From a virus, in IMG/VR virus record IMGVR_UViG_3300009151_009564, positions 1-64,000 of that record: a stretch of DNA of 64,000 nucleotides; one strand, given 5' to 3'. The translations under genes were made by a program, and so were the position numbers. Shown here one piece after another: positions 11,301-18,750 of this stretch (its first letter is position 1; each line of letters begins with the position of its first letter). The notes beneath the pieces were generated by a model. It made no database searches and had not been told where the DNA came from. It worked only from the letters and a program-made list of their open reading frames with translations.

Positions 11301-12411
11301 TGCTACTAGTGTAACAGCTTCAGCTGGAGTTATTCCACCAAATGATTCATCATGGACTAGGATTTATAGTATGGTGGCTGATACTGATTATAAGTATGGT
11401 ACTACTTTCTCTCGTAATAATATAATACATTTTAATAATAGGTATTATTGGTGTAATGATTTATTACCGTTGACAACTAATGTTAACCAAACATTGGATA
11501 ATGGTATAGTAGTTTACTTTAATAAAAAGTGGCAAAACGTATTGGTAAACATTTATGTTAATGATAATACGTATAGTAAGTTAGCTAATACGGATAGAGA
11601 TGATCTTTATACTGATATACATTCTAAATTATCAGCTGCTAATTTTATGACTGCTATAAATGATCTTTCTAATAAATATGACTTTAGTGATTACATAAAG
11701 TATGTTATTATTAATGATGATAACAGTTTAAATATTTATGACTTTAAGAATCTATCTTCAATAAAGAACTTACCAGTGTTATTAACATGTGAAGGACCGG
11801 ATGAGTTTTACTCAAGGGTTCAATCAATAACTATATCACCGGTTAGTCTTGAGAGTAGTCAAATTAAACCTAAACGTAAGCTACCCGATGGTAATATTGA
11901 CTCATTAGATCAGTTAAACTATTTTAATGATATCCACTTGGCAACTACTATTGAAAGACGAACAGATGATACCAAGATAATACCAAACTACAGTGGTTTA
12001 AAGAATGAAGTGTTTAATATAATGAATAGACACAGTGGTCCTTATGATCCTATATTCCACACCATAGAGCTATTTAAAACTCATACGGCTACATATAGTT
12101 ATGATAACTATCAGTTTGATGTTGATTTAACTCATTTTGGTACAATAAAAGAGAGAGTTGTATCTAAAGTTAATAGAAGTAAGAATATCTTAAAACTAAG
12201 AAACAATCCAAATCTATCATCAGTTTATCCTATGTTGGATGAGTATGGATATCATACCACTGATTTTTATATATTCAAACCTACTTGGGATTTTGAGTAT
12301 CATATTGAGTGTGTAGATGTACCTCAGTTAGCACCAGTGGTTGCTAATCAGTCTTTGGTATTCCCGGTTGTTAATAACAACTCAAATAATAATAATTTAA
12401 ATCTATTATAA
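8347..12411 (+). CDS. Very large virion protein with CBM5/12-like repeats, 1354 aa
   Basis: Probable tail-fibre or baseplate protein. The N-terminal 700 residues are mixed and aromatic-rich. Between about 775 and 1040 there are several short modules of the pattern W-x-Y-x-x-G-x-x-V-x-[YW]-x-x-x-x-[WY], for example YDMGDVVLYNNTTWIS and FDSGHYVVYNDVVYA, resembling carbohydrate-binding modules CBM5/12 of chitinases. This suggests binding of a surface polysaccharide (inference). The C-terminus ends in an Asn-rich tail. TAATG couplings on both sides place it in the middle of a three-gene structural operon. Confidence 0.7.
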   Translation: MKSHAILRTNVGLTSNVKLMVGSTYSLYLDSIESDPALAATRYKKLQFTKDNFWDELLPHFYKNTPINTAFMVKFDNDNDKMATDFSKQYDDLYCYGARNIVNNKDYDEEYEYFAPLYIKKSKLPKKFVIFRIDGPGLNVHDKSNFYSEIVSNLKCIKMFDLTRATELGEWIETNITKNKNYPTNSFYMDFRPSEFSSWFGVDYEDGGYSEKAFMLDAMLQYENTYHDFEKMIYDGFKNNKVIYPHIINFSFLFNDTPATPTSLRRWSLNRYLGFYLDDLTLKTWVSPYELPNIKSDAIIDNYNVLSSPTGDAFVDTFKKNEFPYIEVNGEFYKIERYSTTENQVIRVETSPGTFQDILSPVSTTKYKIIANVSLAGLQSTINKNLILIDSSTGKNRLSYYNGNTFVIDGFENADVWLIQIGDMFHNIVKNQDGEYYIQSDYAFSQSLEKFDYYVNDPDPKYRTSIDLKITSDNVITKFGIYSCKFSDIKDFDTDIIETKFAKHEYEKKAELTLTDEPKFHTINHQSLTHPKDLNDYKISGVVTNIPAASEYTANAETFRLVDNKLSTIWRKNSERLKWGFKGSVSANDYPYLLNNSFSAEDHNRTTNVFAMHPHRPDRNLDYFMSVNSSSKDYLHHSLHVQKHLPTGEIDTSFNFELDKYLGVNYDLDYFDYFFSMKSYFDGGNITANTAKYSYFNTGDNVTPNLTLYRGMKFKISDVDTVKITNGQIENINLKNSNNWEDYRFGVLISKNNWVVNSVIDNLNIGTISYTQNILQWNIIDNWKHDQIYTSGSVVSWNEILWISTTQSQIIDPNYDPSNSSDWQLFTYYNLLSYPTIFWSPAFDGTNPTSSNNMYGQFSGNLPPLVWNSGEYYYSTGASGSNFWNPNLSYDMGDVVLYNNTTWISNTSSNTITPGNQLFTLTTPYVDSNGVTISYQPYWSSTSTSSTIWNVVELWKQDFLYTPTDTNWSSSFDSGHYVVYNDVVYATSVTASAGVIPPNDSSWTRIYSMVADTDYKYGTTFSRNNIIHFNNRYYWCNDLLPLTTNVNQTLDNGIVVYFNKKWQNVLVNIYVNDNTYSKLANTDRDDLYTDIHSKLSAANFMTAINDLSNKYDFSDYIKYVIINDDNSLNIYDFKNLSSIKNLPVLLTCEGPDEFYSRVQSITISPVSLESSQIKPKRKLPDGNIDSLDQLNYFNDIHLATTIERRTDDTKIIPNYSGLKNEVFNIMNRHSGPYDPIFHTIELFKTHTATYSYDNYQFDVDLTHFGTIKERVVSKVNRSKNILKLRNNPNLSSVYPMLDEYGYHTTDFYIFKPTWDFEYHIECVDVPQLAPVVANQSLVFPVVNNNSNNNNLNLL

Positions 12412-13100
12412 TGAAAAGAAACTATATAAGTCCGGAGTTTATTTATCAAAAAGTACATGGTAGTCTCAACATGGTTGAACATAGTTCTTTTTTTGGATCG
12501 AAAATGTTATCTATTGATGATAGTGTATCAATACTAAATGATAATATCATTTATTATCAACTTGCTAGTGGTGAGCAGTTAGATTTCAACTCTGAAAGTT
12601 CTTTACCACAGGTTATATACGATGCTGTTTTGGATAAGAAATCAAATCATACTTTAATATTAGACCCAGCTCAAACTGATATTCAAAAGGAAGGTAATGC
12701 TGCTTGGATACTAGATGTTAATCTTAAAAGTGTTTTAACTGATTATATTTTTGCTACATTAAAAAAGTGGCGTACATTCGAGGGTATTAGAAATAATATG
12801 ACTATTGGTAATAATGTTGACTCCTCTATAAAACAGTATATTACTGCTAATGTTATTGATAGATATAAGTTTACAAAACTAGAGTTATTTATTAAATCAG
12901 TAGATTTAGTAAATGTAGGTGGTCTTAAATATGATAATGTTTATGATGTTAGTATAGATTTATCAAATAATCTTTTTACTAAGTTTCAAACTATAACTGA
13001 CTCATATGATAAGGATTTAAGGGTTAAGTTTTATCAACCAGATCCAGCTGGTTTATATGCTTTTAATTATTATTTTAATTTATATTTTGATAGAGTGTAA
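12411..13100 (+). CDS. Virion-associated protein, 229 aa (hypothetical)
   Basis: Unrecognised soluble protein, coupled by a TAATG junction to the 1354-aa structural gene, so probably part of the same tail assembly. Contains a mixed alpha/beta pattern and an aromatic C-terminus (FNYYFNLYFDRV), as often seen in small baseplate or tail-completion proteins, but no specific family is identifiable. Confidence 0.65.
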   Translation: MKRNYISPEFIYQKVHGSLNMVEHSSFFGSKMLSIDDSVSILNDNIIYYQLASGEQLDFNSESSLPQVIYDAVLDKKSNHTLILDPAQTDIQKEGNAAWILDVNLKSVLTDYIFATLKKWRTFEGIRNNMTIGNNVDSSIKQYITANVIDRYKFTKLELFIKSVDLVNVGGLKYDNVYDVSIDLSNNLFTKFQTITDSYDKDLRVKFYQPDPAGLYAFNYYFNLYFDRV

Positions 13101-13115
13101 AAAACTTTTATCTTG
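13086..13115 (+). promoter_or_regulatory. Host-type promoter candidate
   Basis: TTTG (13086-13089), 19-bp spacer, TATCTTG (13109-13115); the -7 box has TTG in place of TTTG. It lies 18 bases before the ATG at 13134 and overlaps the end of the preceding gene. Confidence 0.4.
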
Positions 13116-13133
13116 TGACAACATATACATACT

Positions 13134-13541
13134 ATGGAAGAATTTAAAAATAATGAACAGTTATATCGCAATCTAATCGCGGTACTGAAACTATTTAAGA
13201 ATCGTCCTTATCATTTAGCAAAGTACTTCATAGAAAATGACGCTTTTAATGATAGGTTTATTAATAAGTTACTTGAGAGTGATAAACTCAATGAGATCGG
13301 ACAAGAAGAGTCGAAAGCTCTTGTAAAAGCAGTCTATTTTGTTGATATATCTCAAATGACTGACTATTTCAATTCTCTTACTCAAGAAGACTTTAAATCG
13401 AAAAGAAAGTCTATTAGTAATCTAACACCAGAACAACTTAATCAAAAACTGGAACAATATCTTAAAGAAGAAAGATATGAGGATGCTATACGCATTCGTG
13501 ATTATATGGTTAAACGTAATATTAAAAGAAATTCTGAATAA
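13134..13541 (+). CDS. Small protein with C-terminal UVR motif, 135 aa
   Basis: The last 30 residues fit the UVR motif known from UvrB, UvrC and ClpC/McsA-type proteins: LEQYLKEERYEDAIRIRDYM. The N-terminal 100 residues are helical and unrecognised. UVR motifs mediate helical-hairpin protein contacts, so an adaptor role is plausible but unproven. Two more UVR-like small proteins occur at 40397-40642 and 40635-40973. It is followed by the S1-like gene after 59 bases. Confidence 0.7.
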   Translation: MEEFKNNEQLYRNLIAVLKLFKNRPYHLAKYFIENDAFNDRFINKLLESDKLNEIGQEESKALVKAVYFVDISQMTDYFNSLTQEDFKSKRKSISNLTPEQLNQKLEQYLKEERYEDAIRIRDYMVKRNIKRNSE

Positions 13542-13600
13542 CTTTTAAACTTTTAACCTTCCTTAAATACAATAACTTGTAACTCTTTAAAAACAAATAT

Positions 13601-14695
13601 ATGGGTAAAAAAATAATGTACGGCGATCCTCGGAAAATGGATCTTGGAATTGACACGTTAGACATGTTCGATGACGTTGTTGTCGAAAAAGCTTTAGCTG
13701 AAAGAAATAAGCAACAAAAAGCTTATGACGCTTTTGAAATAAAAGCTCCAAAAGAAGGAACAGTTGCTAACGTGAAATACGTTGGCGTTAATGGAAACTA
13801 TTTAGTTTTTGATGGTGGATTCAAAGACTATGTTAGGATTGAAAATCGCCTTTCTGAGGCAAAATACCTCAAGAACACTAATATTGGTGATTCAGTAGAC
13901 GTTTATCTACTTGAAATAAACAACACCAACTTTATCATCAAGGGTTCAATAGCTGAACTATATGAAAGCAGAGCTCGTAAGAGTCTTACTTCTCTTGAAG
14001 AAGGAATATCTGTATCCGCTACAGTTCGTGAACTTACACCAGCTGGTTACAATGTTGACATCTCTTTTGAGGGTGTTACACTCCCAGGTTTTATGCCAAA
14101 TACATTGGCAGGTATCAACAAACTACACGATCCTATTTCGATTGTAGGTTTAACATTCGATGTTATGATCGAGTCTTTCTCAAGGGACGAAGGTACTTAC
14201 ATCGTGAGCCGTAGAAAGTATCTACAAACTCTTATTCCACACGCCATCAAGGAATTAAAACATGGTCATGTTTATACTGGTCACGTTACTGGTACTACTG
14301 ACTTCGGTGTATTCGTTGAGTTTAACGATTGTCTTACTGGTATGATCCATAAGACAAATATTGACCCAGCTTGGTCTGATAGATTGACTTCAATCACTCC
14401 AGGTTTCCAGATTGAGTTCTATATCAAGGAAATCATTAAGGATAAGATTATTCTTACACAAATCCTTCGTGAGTCTCTTTGGGACACAATCAAGATAGGT
14501 CAGACTATCTCTGGTAAGGTAAGGGATATCAAACCATTCGGAGCATTGGTTATTCTTGACGAAGAAACTAACGGATTGGTTCACACGTCTGAACTTGAAA
14601 AGAGTTCACGTAAGTTAACAAGTGGTGAAACCGTAAAGGTAAAAGTAATCGCTGTTGATAGGTCAAATCGCAAAATTTTTCTTAGTGTAGCTTAA
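13601..14695 (+). CDS. Ribosomal protein S1-like RNA-binding protein (four S1/OB repeats)
   Basis: Four S1-type OB folds can be laid out at about 51-116, 134-205, 221-288 and 299-364. The last two are the clearest: GHVYTGHVTGTTDFGVFVEF and GQTISGKVRDIKPFGALVIL. Bacterial S1 has four to six repeats and brings mRNA to the 30S subunit. Here the first 45 residues are acidic/basic and not S1-like. Codon use appears richer in C-ending codons than the structural genes, consistent with high expression (inference). A strong terminator follows at 14717-14750. It may act as a phage mRNA-selective initiation factor or as an RNA chaperone; a degradosome-type role is also possible. Confidence 0.85.
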   Translation: MGKKIMYGDPRKMDLGIDTLDMFDDVVVEKALAERNKQQKAYDAFEIKAPKEGTVANVKYVGVNGNYLVFDGGFKDYVRIENRLSEAKYLKNTNIGDSVDVYLLEINNTNFIIKGSIAELYESRARKSLTSLEEGISVSATVRELTPAGYNVDISFEGVTLPGFMPNTLAGINKLHDPISIVGLTFDVMIESFSRDEGTYIVSRRKYLQTLIPHAIKELKHGHVYTGHVTGTTDFGVFVEFNDCLTGMIHKTNIDPAWSDRLTSITPGFQIEFYIKEIIKDKIILTQILRESLWDTIKIGQTISGKVRDIKPFGALVILDEETNGLVHTSELEKSSRKLTSGETVKVKVIAVDRSNRKIFLSVA

Positions 14696-14716
14696 TACTT
14701 TTAGGAGTTAAAATAA

Positions 14717-14750
14717 AAGTCCAGTTTTTATAGACTGGACTTTTGTATTT
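14717..14750 (+). terminator. Rho-independent terminator after the S1-like gene
   Basis: An 11-bp perfect stem, AAAAGTCCAGT (14717-14727) with ACTGGACTTTT (14736-14746), eight-base loop and T-rich end. Located 22 bases after the stop codon. Confidence 0.85.
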
Positions 14751-14765
14751 TAAATATATATCGGG

Positions 14766-16370
14766 ATGGCAAGAAAGAAATCCAACTCGAATAAGAAACA
14801 ACAACTCGGTCAGTTTATGACCCCTGATAACCTATCTAAAGACATTCTAGATAATATAACCTTCAGTAAAACAGATAAAGTATTAGAACCTTCATTTGGT
14901 GACGGTTCATTTCTAATAAAACTTATACACAAGTTTATACCTTTATACAAAAGTGGGACTATTCAAGATAAGCTTGAGTGGATTTTAAGCTATAACATAT
15001 GGGGATATGAGATAGATGAACTCATGTTTGACGATTGTGTAGATAAGATCATTGAGGAGTGGGGTTATATACCTAAGTCTAACAACTTACATTGTCAAGA
15101 CTTTCTAACATCTGAACTAAAAGTTGAGTTTGACTGGATAATTGGAAACCCACCATTCGGTGGTACAATAAGTCCAGAGTATGATAGAGATTTTGAAAGA
15201 CTATATGGACGTAGGAATAATGAAAAGATTAAAAAGGAAACCTATTCATATTTTATTGTTAAATGTGTTGAGTTGTTATCAGAAGATGGTAAACTAGTCT
15301 TTATATGTTCAGACACATTCAAAACCATTAAAACTATGGAAGGTTTAAGAAAATGGCTAATGACTATAGGATTTATAAATATCTACGATATTGGTTCTTT
15401 TTCCGAGGAAACAAAGTATTCCATGTTAGCATTTGAGTTTATTAATAATAAAATCGAGTCACATATTATAGTAAACAACAATATAATACCTTATGATAGT
15501 ATTTACTCAACTCCAAATACAAGTTGGTCTATTAACGAAGAGTTGTCGTCATTCTTTGGTGGTGAGTTATTAGGACATTATATAGTTTGTTCAGGTGGTT
15601 TAACAACCGGTAAAAATGAATACTTTATTAAGGACTTAGATACATCTACAATTCCATTTACTCTTATAGAGGAGTATAAATATACTTATTATGATGATAT
15701 GATTACTTTACATAATGAGTTAATGAGGGCTAAAAATAATATCCTTTCTAAGGAAAAGATAAGAGAGATAAAGAAGGCAGAAGAAAGAGGTGATACTATC
15801 ATAGATGTTGATATACAGAAGGTGGAACCTAAGACTATACAACTACCACATCCAGATTATTGTTATTATAATGTTTCAAGTCCTGATATTTTATGGTGTA
15901 ATCCAACTAAGGCTATTTACTGGGATGATGATGGAACAGCAGTTAGAACATTTAAAAGAAATGGTAACTGGTATTTACAGGGTATGGGTGGTCAGAAGTT
16001 CTATAAGAAGGAAGGTATGACTTGGCAACTTATTGCTAATAAGATAAGACCTCGTTATATACCGGAAGGTTATATCATAGATAATGGATCTCCGATTGCT
16101 ATTCTAAGAGAAGGTGTAGATGATATGGAGTTATATTTTATAATTGGATGGTGTCTTAGTAATAAGTGTAATGATATATTGAAAATGGTAATCAATCACA
16201 CTAGAAATATTCAGAATAAGGATATAGAAAAATTGCCCTACCCGACTTGGGTAGGACAATCAGATAAAATATTTATCAGTAAGTTTATCAAAGATAAAAT
16301 CTCAGATAAGAAGAGAGGGGTTCAAATAGATGAAGATCAAGTCATAGGGGTTATAAACCGTATGTTTTAA
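14766..16370 (+). CDS. DNA N6-adenine methyltransferase (class I, NPPF type)
   Basis: Transfers methyl from S-adenosylmethionine to adenine N6. Seen: motif X GQFMTP (residues 15-20), SAM-binding motif I VLEPSFGDGSFL (39-50), catalytic motif IV NPPF (128-131), and a long C-terminal part (about 240-534) likely holding target recognition, as in TaqI/Eco57I-type enzymes. No nuclease motif or partner restriction gene is visible, so it is probably an orphan methylase protecting phage DNA or marking it. Its end overlaps the convergent gene 16367-17104 by four bases. Confidence 0.9.
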   Translation: MARKKSNSNKKQQLGQFMTPDNLSKDILDNITFSKTDKVLEPSFGDGSFLIKLIHKFIPLYKSGTIQDKLEWILSYNIWGYEIDELMFDDCVDKIIEEWGYIPKSNNLHCQDFLTSELKVEFDWIIGNPPFGGTISPEYDRDFERLYGRRNNEKIKKETYSYFIVKCVELLSEDGKLVFICSDTFKTIKTMEGLRKWLMTIGFINIYDIGSFSEETKYSMLAFEFINNKIESHIIVNNNIIPYDSIYSTPNTSWSINEELSSFFGGELLGHYIVCSGGLTTGKNEYFIKDLDTSTIPFTLIEEYKYTYYDDMITLHNELMRAKNNILSKEKIREIKKAEERGDTIIDVDIQKVEPKTIQLPHPDYCYYNVSSPDILWCNPTKAIYWDDDGTAVRTFKRNGNWYLQGMGGQKFYKKEGMTWQLIANKIRPRYIPEGYIIDNGSPIAILREGVDDMELYFIIGWCLSNKCNDILKMVINHTRNIQNKDIEKLPYPTWVGQSDKIFISKFIKDKISDKKRGVQIDEDQVIGVINRMF

Positions 16371-17104
16371 ACCCAAGTTTCTAATATAGAAGTCAGGTTC
16401 TTTTCTAAAATCGGAGCAAAATCTTCTACTGTTAGAGAATAAAGTGAACCAGTCTTATTTGCTGCCCATTCTACAACAGTCATGTTATTCCTTGACTTAT
16501 CAAGCATAGCTTGTAATAAGCAAGTGATTAAAATTTTATCACGTTCAAATCCCTCAAAGTGATCGATTTTACGTTTTGTTTTATCAACTTTTTCTACACC
16601 GGTAGCTTCATCAAATACTTCTTTCAAGTGTAAATCACGAGCTTCCTGTGTTGATAGTTTTCTAAAAGTCCTTGAACTAAGCCATCTGTTGGAACCCTCT
16701 ATTTTTAGAAAGATATCATACCAATCATATGAAACACCTCCTTTTTTGATTACATTAACATCGGTTATCTTATAAGTTTTATCTTGTACAAGAGTTTTTG
16801 AGCTCTTGAACTTATAGACTACATAATCACCTGCTTTAGGTAAGTTATCCTCGTCAATCCAACCATCTCTCCAATTTGGTCGGGTAAATCCAGCAACTTG
16901 CCAGTTGATTTCTGGTATTGGAGTACCATCAGTTTGAGTAAAGTTATTTACACTAAATGAGGAATTTACTTCATCATTAATCTTGATGACTATATTTGGG
17001 TGAAAAAATTTATTACCACCAGGATTTTGGTTTTGTAAAGACAAAACATCATATATAACACCCTTTACTATTTGTTTGGTAGCTCTTTTACAAAGTACTT
17101 TCAT
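16367..17104 (-). CDS. Hypothetical protein, 245 aa
   Basis: Not recognised. The N-terminal 130 residues look like small beta-barrel modules (GDYVVYKFKSSKTLVQDKTY, a pattern of short SH3-like folds); the C-terminal 80 residues are helical. Its start overlaps the end of the upstream L7/L12-like gene by 17 bases, so the two are translationally linked. Confidence 0.7.
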   Translation of the reverse strand: MKVLCKRATKQIVKGVIYDVLSLQNQNPGGNKFFHPNIVIKINDEVNSSFSVNNFTQTDGTPIPEINWQVAGFTRPNWRDGWIDEDNLPKAGDYVVYKFKSSKTLVQDKTYKITDVNVIKKGGVSYDWYDIFLKIEGSNRWLSSRTFRKLSTQEARDLHLKEVFDEATGVEKVDKTKRKIDHFEGFERDKILITCLLQAMLDKSRNNMTVVEWAANKTGSLYSLTVEDFAPILEKNLTSILETWV

Positions 17105-17618
17105 TTTGAATATTTAATATTTTTAGCAGTTCTTCTTCTGGAATATGTGTGTAACGTGATTTAAGAATGTTCTTAATCAGTTCAAAATTATCTTTATTAG
17201 CAAATATATTGAAAATATCTGACTCCACAATTTCATCAACGAGTTGGTCTTTTTCATAAAGACCGAGTTGCATCAACTTTACATCACGAATTTTCTGTTG
17301 ATCAGTCATATCAAAGGTACAACCTTCGCAATCGGTGAGATATTTTTTATAACGAGTTATTTCACTTGCTGTAAGTGGTACTCTTATTTTCTGTGGGGAG
17401 GTTACTAAACCATCGACTATATCTTTTGCTTCTTTCAAACCCATTCCGGTTATATCTTTAATAACCTTAACTAGATTAAGCTTAGATGTACCAGTGGTAT
17501 AGATAGTTATATCAACACTATATCGGTGTTCTGTTGAAGTAACAGTTTCCTGACCACCAGACATATGTGTCCATATAGCGATATTTGATCGATCTGTTAT
17601 TATATGAACGTTACTCAT
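17088..17618 (-). CDS. Protein with ribosomal L7/L12 C-terminal-like domain, 176 aa
   Basis: Residues about 33-104 match the bL12 C-terminal domain, the ribosomal stalk part that recruits translational GTPases: beta strand YSVDITIYT, then KLNLVKVIKDITGMGLKEAK, where GMGLKEAK corresponds to the highly conserved GLGLKEAK of L7/L12, then a second helix ending in EGCTFDM. The bL12 N-terminal dimerisation domain is missing; a unique 70-residue C-terminal extension follows instead. Phage-encoded bL12 homologues are known. It could compete for or retarget elongation factors. Host-type promoter at 17623-17653 lies only four bases from the ATG. Confidence 0.8.
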   Translation of the reverse strand: MSNVHIITDRSNIAIWTHMSGGQETVTSTEHRYSVDITIYTTGTSKLNLVKVIKDITGMGLKEAKDIVDGLVTSPQKIRVPLTASEITRYKKYLTDCEGCTFDMTDQQKIRDVKLMQLGLYEKDQLVDEIVESDIFNIFANKDNFELIKNILKSRYTHIPEEELLKILNIQNESTL

Positions 17619-17622
17619 TTTA

Positions 17623-17653
17623 CAAATATAATAAAATTTATCTTGAAAACAAA
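17623..17653 (-). promoter_or_regulatory. Host-type promoter of the L7/L12-like gene
   Basis: Minus-strand TTTG (17650-17653), 19-bp spacer, TATATTTG (17623-17630). The ATG at 17618 begins four bases later, so the predicted transcript would be leaderless or nearly so. Confidence 0.65.
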
Positions 17654-17691
17654 AGGATATTAATACATATAAATTAAAAATATAAATTTAT

Positions 17692-18033
17692 ATGTCCGAA
17701 CAACAACTAAATGACATGGAACCACAGGCAGAAGCTCCTGAATTAAGTCCAGAAGAACAAGAAAGGATTAACGAGATAAACGAACTAATCCAAGCTGAAA
17801 AATTAGATCCAACTACATCTATGAATATCTTAATCAATGCGGTTCAAGTATCTTTTGATAAACCACATTTTAATGATTTAGATCGTTATTTGATTGGTAA
17901 AGCACTTAACTGTTTCAAAGAGAAAGTAGACGCTGGTGAGAACTTTACTATTAATGTAACTGGTGAAGAAATGGAAACATCTGAAACATCTGAAACACCA
18001 CCAATTGAAACTCCAACTCAATTTGAGTTCTAA
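17692..18033 (+). CDS. Acidic hypothetical protein, 113 aa
   Basis: Very acidic, Glu/Thr-rich ends flank a short helical core (LIQAEKLDPTTSMNILINAV). The C-terminus carries an SETSET/PP-rich tail. No family recognised. The stop codon abuts the stop of the convergent CoaE-like gene. Composition suggests a small, highly soluble accessory protein, possibly nucleic-acid mimicking; that is only a guess. Confidence 0.65.
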   Translation: MSEQQLNDMEPQAEAPELSPEEQERINEINELIQAEKLDPTTSMNILINAVQVSFDKPHFNDLDRYLIGKALNCFKEKVDAGENFTINVTGEEMETSETSETPPIETPTQFEF

Positions 18034-18711
18034 TTACATCATCATGTTTTTATAACTTTCGGTTCTATTATAATCATGATAGTCCGGTGTACCCCTCTTC
18101 AAGAGAGCTTTATTGATATTGTTAAGCTGTATCGTTAAGCTCTCTTGTCGATGTTTATAAGAAGTATCAGCAGAACCATAGTTATGAATAGTATAACTTG
18201 CTTTTTTACTTTTTAAGACTTCATCCATCTCACCGTAAAGTATTTCATCTATTTTAGAATCCGGTAAATCTGTTTCATCAAGTAAATCATTCTTCCTAAG
18301 ATTAGACGGTCTTAGAGTTGAGATTGTAAAGTTCATAGACTCATCCAACTTCCGTTCAAATAGAACAGAACATTTAAAAATAGTATAGATAGAGTTCCAG
18401 TGACGTATTCTCCACTTCTCATACATCTTAATGAGGTCAAGTTGAATAATATCCAATAGTTTATCCATACCTTCTGTATCAATTTTCTTGAGGTCAATAA
18501 GTCCGAAGTAATAAATGTCTTTACCAAACTTATCTTCAATACGTTTAATATATTTATTAGAATAGTTAATCATGAACTTAATGGCTAAGTCCGCATCAAA
18601 TACAGGTACACCCATTTCTTCGAACATATCGGAGACTTCATTATAACCAGAATAGTAGTTTCCTGTTAAACCAACTTTAAGCATTTCTTGTTTTTTTACA
18701 AAAATAATCAT
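18034..18711 (-). CDS. Dephospho-CoA kinase-like protein with degenerate P-loop
   Basis: The region after Met10 reads like CoaE: KVGLTG, then EEMGVPVFDADLA (CoaE has GxxVIDAD), then helical lid-like segments. However the Walker A site, expected as GGIGSGKST, is GNYYSGYNE here: the catalytic Lys and Ser/Thr are lost. So it is probably not an active CoA kinase; it may be a structural or regulatory derivative, or may bind another ligand. The start may be Met10 (18684), because CoaE proteins begin right at the first strand. Convergent with 17692-18033. Confidence 0.65.
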   Translation of the reverse strand: MIIFVKKQEMLKVGLTGNYYSGYNEVSDMFEEMGVPVFDADLAIKFMINYSNKYIKRIEDKFGKDIYYFGLIDLKKIDTEGMDKLLDIIQLDLIKMYEKWRIRHWNSIYTIFKCSVLFERKLDESMNFTISTLRPSNLRKNDLLDETDLPDSKIDEILYGEMDEVLKSKKASYTIHNYGSADTSYKHRQESLTIQLNNINKALLKRGTPDYHDYNRTESYKNMMM

Positions 18712-18750
18712 TTTTGACTAACTAAAAAAATCATATATACTATAACACTT

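Noticed and set aside
16237-16255. Hairpin CCTACCC/GGGTAGG near the end of the methylase gene
   Set aside because: It is fully inside the coding sequence, more than 100 bases before the stop, with no T tract; the encoded residues are ordinary.
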